A stretch of DNA of 64,000 nt from an uncultured Desulfatiglans sp. (GTDB lineage Bacteria > Desulfobacterota > DSM-4660 > Desulfatiglandales > Desulfatiglandaceae): positions 1,580,375 through 1,644,374 of the forward strand of contig LR026961.1 in assembly GCA_900498135.1 (NCBI GenBank), in the 5' to 3' direction. The position numbers and the translations under genes were made by a program. The notes below the pieces were generated by a model that searched no databases, was not told the DNA's origin, and was given only the letters and a program-made list of their open reading frames with translations. This document shows, piece after piece, positions 62,347 to 64,000 of this stretch. Each line of letters opens with the position of its first letter. The stretch's first letter is position 1.

Positions 62347-62949
62347 TCAAACCTCTGCGGCGATGCATCTGCGGAAAGCAGGCCAGGCGTTTTCCACATG
62401 GGAGATCACATCGAAGGCACCCCCCGACACATTCCAGAGGATTGCGGCAGGCAGGATGACGCCCAGAAACAGGATCGATGCGGTGGCAGGGGCGACATCT
62501 GCGCGGATCGAGCCTTCTTGTTTTCCCTCTTCAATGATCTCCTGGATATGGTGCAGATAATTTGTAATAATCGCAGCAACTTTTGCCTTTCTGCCGGGAT
62601 GGCCGGTATAGATGCCGTCCGAAAACACCACGTGCGGGATGGCCCGGTGTTCGTTCAACATGCCGGCATGACGGAGCAACAGCGCCTCGAGGCGCGCAAG
62701 CGTTCCTGGCGTTTCCTTCCGGACCGCTGCGATGTTATGCATCAGGCGGGTCCTGAGCATCTCCAGCACCGCATCCAGGACGTCGTCCTTGCTCTTGAAA
62801 TGACGGTAAAGGGCCGATGGCACAATGCCGACACGCTCGGCGATGCCGGCGATACTGAGGGCGTAGACCCCTTCGGATCCGATCAGTTCGAGGGCTGCCT
62901 CTACGATCTGCTCCTGCCGCGCTTCCGTCTCTGTCTTTGACGCTCTCAT
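62347..62949 (-). CDS. TetR-family transcriptional regulator (CecR-like)
   Basis: This 200-residue protein has an N-terminal helix-turn-helix ('YALSIAGIAERVGIVPSALY' then 'RHFKSKDDVL') and a helical ligand-binding domain. It heads the exporter operon in the order regulator, adaptor, two ATPases, two permeases, the same as cecR-ybhGFSR of E. coli. It probably represses the operon until a toxic ligand binds. GGAGCAAGAA precedes the ATG at 62949, and a perfect palindrome 19-35 bases upstream is a likely autoregulatory operator. Confidence 0.9.
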   Translation of the reverse strand: MRASKTETEARQEQIVEAALELIGSEGVYALSIAGIAERVGIVPSALYRHFKSKDDVLDAVLEMLRTRLMHNIAAVRKETPGTLARLEALLLRHAGMLNEHRAIPHVVFSDGIYTGHPGRKAKVAAIITNYLHHIQEIIEEGKQEGSIRADVAPATASILFLGVILPAAILWNVSGGAFDVISHVENAWPAFRRCIAAEV

Positions 62950-62967
62950 TTCTTGCTCCAGTAAAAG

Positions 62968-62984
62968 AATTGTGATTCACAATT
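62968..62984. promoter_or_regulatory. Candidate TetR-type operator
   Basis: AATTGTGATTCACAATT is a perfect palindrome around one central T, with a further half-like TCACATTGTG on one side. It sits 19 bases upstream of the regulator start, where binding would block transcription. Confidence 0.6.
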
Positions 62985-63151
62985 CACATTGTGCGGAGAA
63001 ATTTCCCTTCCGTCAAGAAAAAAACCGTCGCTCGAGGGAAGGGGCCGAAGAACGAAAGTTCTCAGCAGACCAATGCGGCCGCCTGGGTTTTCGTCTTCCC
63101 CGTCGGCGGCCGCGATTGGCAGTCCGAGGTCTTGATGGGCCCCATGATCGG

Positions 63152-64000
63152 TCAGGCCGGGCGAGGCCCCGCATCGATGACGCTTTTTGCAGCCTGATCT
63201 TCGAACTGAGCGAAGTTCTCCCGGAAAAGCCGGGCCAGCTTGCCTGCCTGTGCATCGTAGTCCGACGGATTCGGCCAGGTGGCGCGAGGATTGAGGATCT
63301 CCGAGGGGACCCCCGGGCATTCGGTCGGCACCTGGAATCCGAAGACCGGTTCGGGCCGCATGCGGGCCTTTTCGAGCGAGCCGTCGAGTGCAGCCTTCAA
63401 AAGAGCCCGGGTGAATTCGATCTTCATGCGCGATCCCACCCCGTAAGGGCCTCCCGTCCAGCCGGTGTTGACCAGCCAGCAGTTTGCCTTGTGTTCCTTG
63501 ATCTTCTTCGCCAGCAGCTCGGCGTAGACGAAGGGATGGCGCACCATGAAGGGGGCGCCGAAGCAGGCGCTGAAAGTGGCGCTCGGCTCCTTCACGCCCT
63601 TCTCCGTCCCGGCCACCTTGGCGGTGTATCCGCTGACGAAGTGGTACATGGCCTGGTCCTCCGTGAGGCGGGCGATCGGGGGAAGGACGCCGAAGGCGTC
63701 GGCCGTCAGGAAGATGACGTTGCGCGGGTGGCCGGCCATGCCGGAGCGCACGATGTTGGGCAGGTGGCTGAGCGGGTAGGAGGCGCGGGTGTTTTCGGTC
63801 AGGCTCGCGTCATCCAGGTCGAGGCGGCGCAGGGTCGTGTTCATGGCCACGTTTTCGAGGATCGTGCCGAAGCGGCGGGTGCATTCGTAGATCTCGGGCT
63901 CCGATTCGCTCGACAGCTTGATGACCTTCGCATAACAGCCGCCCTCGAAGTTGAAGATCCCCTGGTCCGACCACCCGTGTTCGTCGTCGCCGATGAGCAG
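63152..64000 (-). CDS. pckA: ATP-dependent phosphoenolpyruvate carboxykinase (3' part)
   Basis: The last 282 codons of pckA are present; the 5' part lies beyond the window. The frame runs from the window edge with '[19 protein letters not shown]' and '[19 protein letters not shown]', '[14 protein letters not shown]', 'FSACFGAPF' and '[15 protein letters not shown]', all typical of the ATP-type enzyme, which interconverts oxaloacetate and phosphoenolpyruvate in gluconeogenesis. It transcribes toward the TetR gene region. Ends at a TGA at 63152-63154 after a normal C-terminus. Confidence 0.95.
   Translation of the reverse strand: MLIGDDEHGWSDQGIFNFEGGCYAKVIKLSSESEPEIYECTRRFGTILENVAMNTTLRRLDLDDASLTENTRASYPLSHLPNIVRSGMAGHPRNVIFLTADAFGVLPPIARLTEDQAMYHFVSGYTAKVAGTEKGVKEPSATFSACFGAPFMVRHPFVYAELLAKKIKEHKANCWLVNTGWTGGPYGVGSRMKIEFTRALLKAALDGSLEKARMRPEPVFGFQVPTECPGVPSEILNPRATWPNPSDYDAQAGKLARLFRENFAQFEDQAAKSVIDAGPRPA

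Noticed and set aside
1-64000. tRNA, rRNA, tmRNA, CRISPR arrays, prophage or insertion-sequence genes
   Set aside because: Both strands were read for cloverleaf signatures, regularly spaced repeats and transposase or phage motifs; none was convincing.

Overview
The window looks like chromosomal DNA from a strictly anaerobic member of the Desulfobacterota (sulfate-reducer-like 'deltaproteobacteria'). The evidence is indirect: fairly GC-rich coding DNA, a double-cubane-cluster-type ATPase/reductase pair, a KamA-family radical SAM enzyme, a DsrE-like protein next to a siroheme/ferredoxin protein, a TRAP transporter, and two in-frame UGA codons that both look like selenocysteine codons. No tRNA, rRNA, CRISPR array, prophage or insertion sequence was seen. 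A near-perfect parS site at 46.3 kb suggests the window lies in the origin-proximal part of the chromosome.

Layout. 0-2 kb: TRAP transporter permeases. 2-7.3 kb: beta-CASP metallo-hydrolase, KamA-family enzyme, FtsH protease. 7.3-12 kb: flavoprotein, then a four-gene Mla-type lipid ABC operon (STAS-MlaE, MlaF, MlaD, lipoprotein). 12-15.3 kb: an NlpC/P60 protein with a barrel-like C-terminus, a TSUP permease and a lipoprotein. 15.4-25.7 kb: a lipid A aminoarabinose (arn) locus in the order response regulator, kinase, arnB-C-A-D-T, all on the minus strand, ending in a broken second arnT-like gene and lacking arnE/arnF. 26-27.2 kb: AhpD-like protein flanked by two long non-coding stretches.

28-35.4 kb is the most unusual region: a TonB-dependent receptor interrupted by one in-frame UGA followed by a SECIS-like hairpin, then a tetrapyrrole-methylase-like protein, a FecCD-type permease, its ATPase, a cysteine-containing periplasmic binding protein and a small methyltransferase. 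The genes overlap or lie close together and probably form one import-and-modification unit; the ligand is unknown. A structured 5' leader precedes it.

35.8-44 kb: AI-2E-family permease, esterase, ABC-2 exporter, a double-cubane-type pair and a RelE-like orphan, the last three within a 21-bp inverted repeat. 44-52 kb: SLC13 permease with four RCK_C-like modules, parS, NikL/NikK-like periplasmic proteins with an OprB-like porin, and a cation/proton antiporter. 52-55 kb: a GH17 domain and a GT2 domain that were probably one protein, now separated by a short inversion. 55-57 kb: a DsrE-like selenoprotein, a TSUP remnant and a siroheme/[4Fe-4S] ferredoxin protein. 57-63 kb: a TetR-controlled YbhGFSR-like exporter operon. 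The window ends inside pckA.

A dispersed 120-145 bp repeat with inverted ends occurs three times (32.0, 47.1 and 52.2 kb) plus one relic (33.2 kb), always at gene borders. All functional calls come from reading sequence and motifs without database searches.
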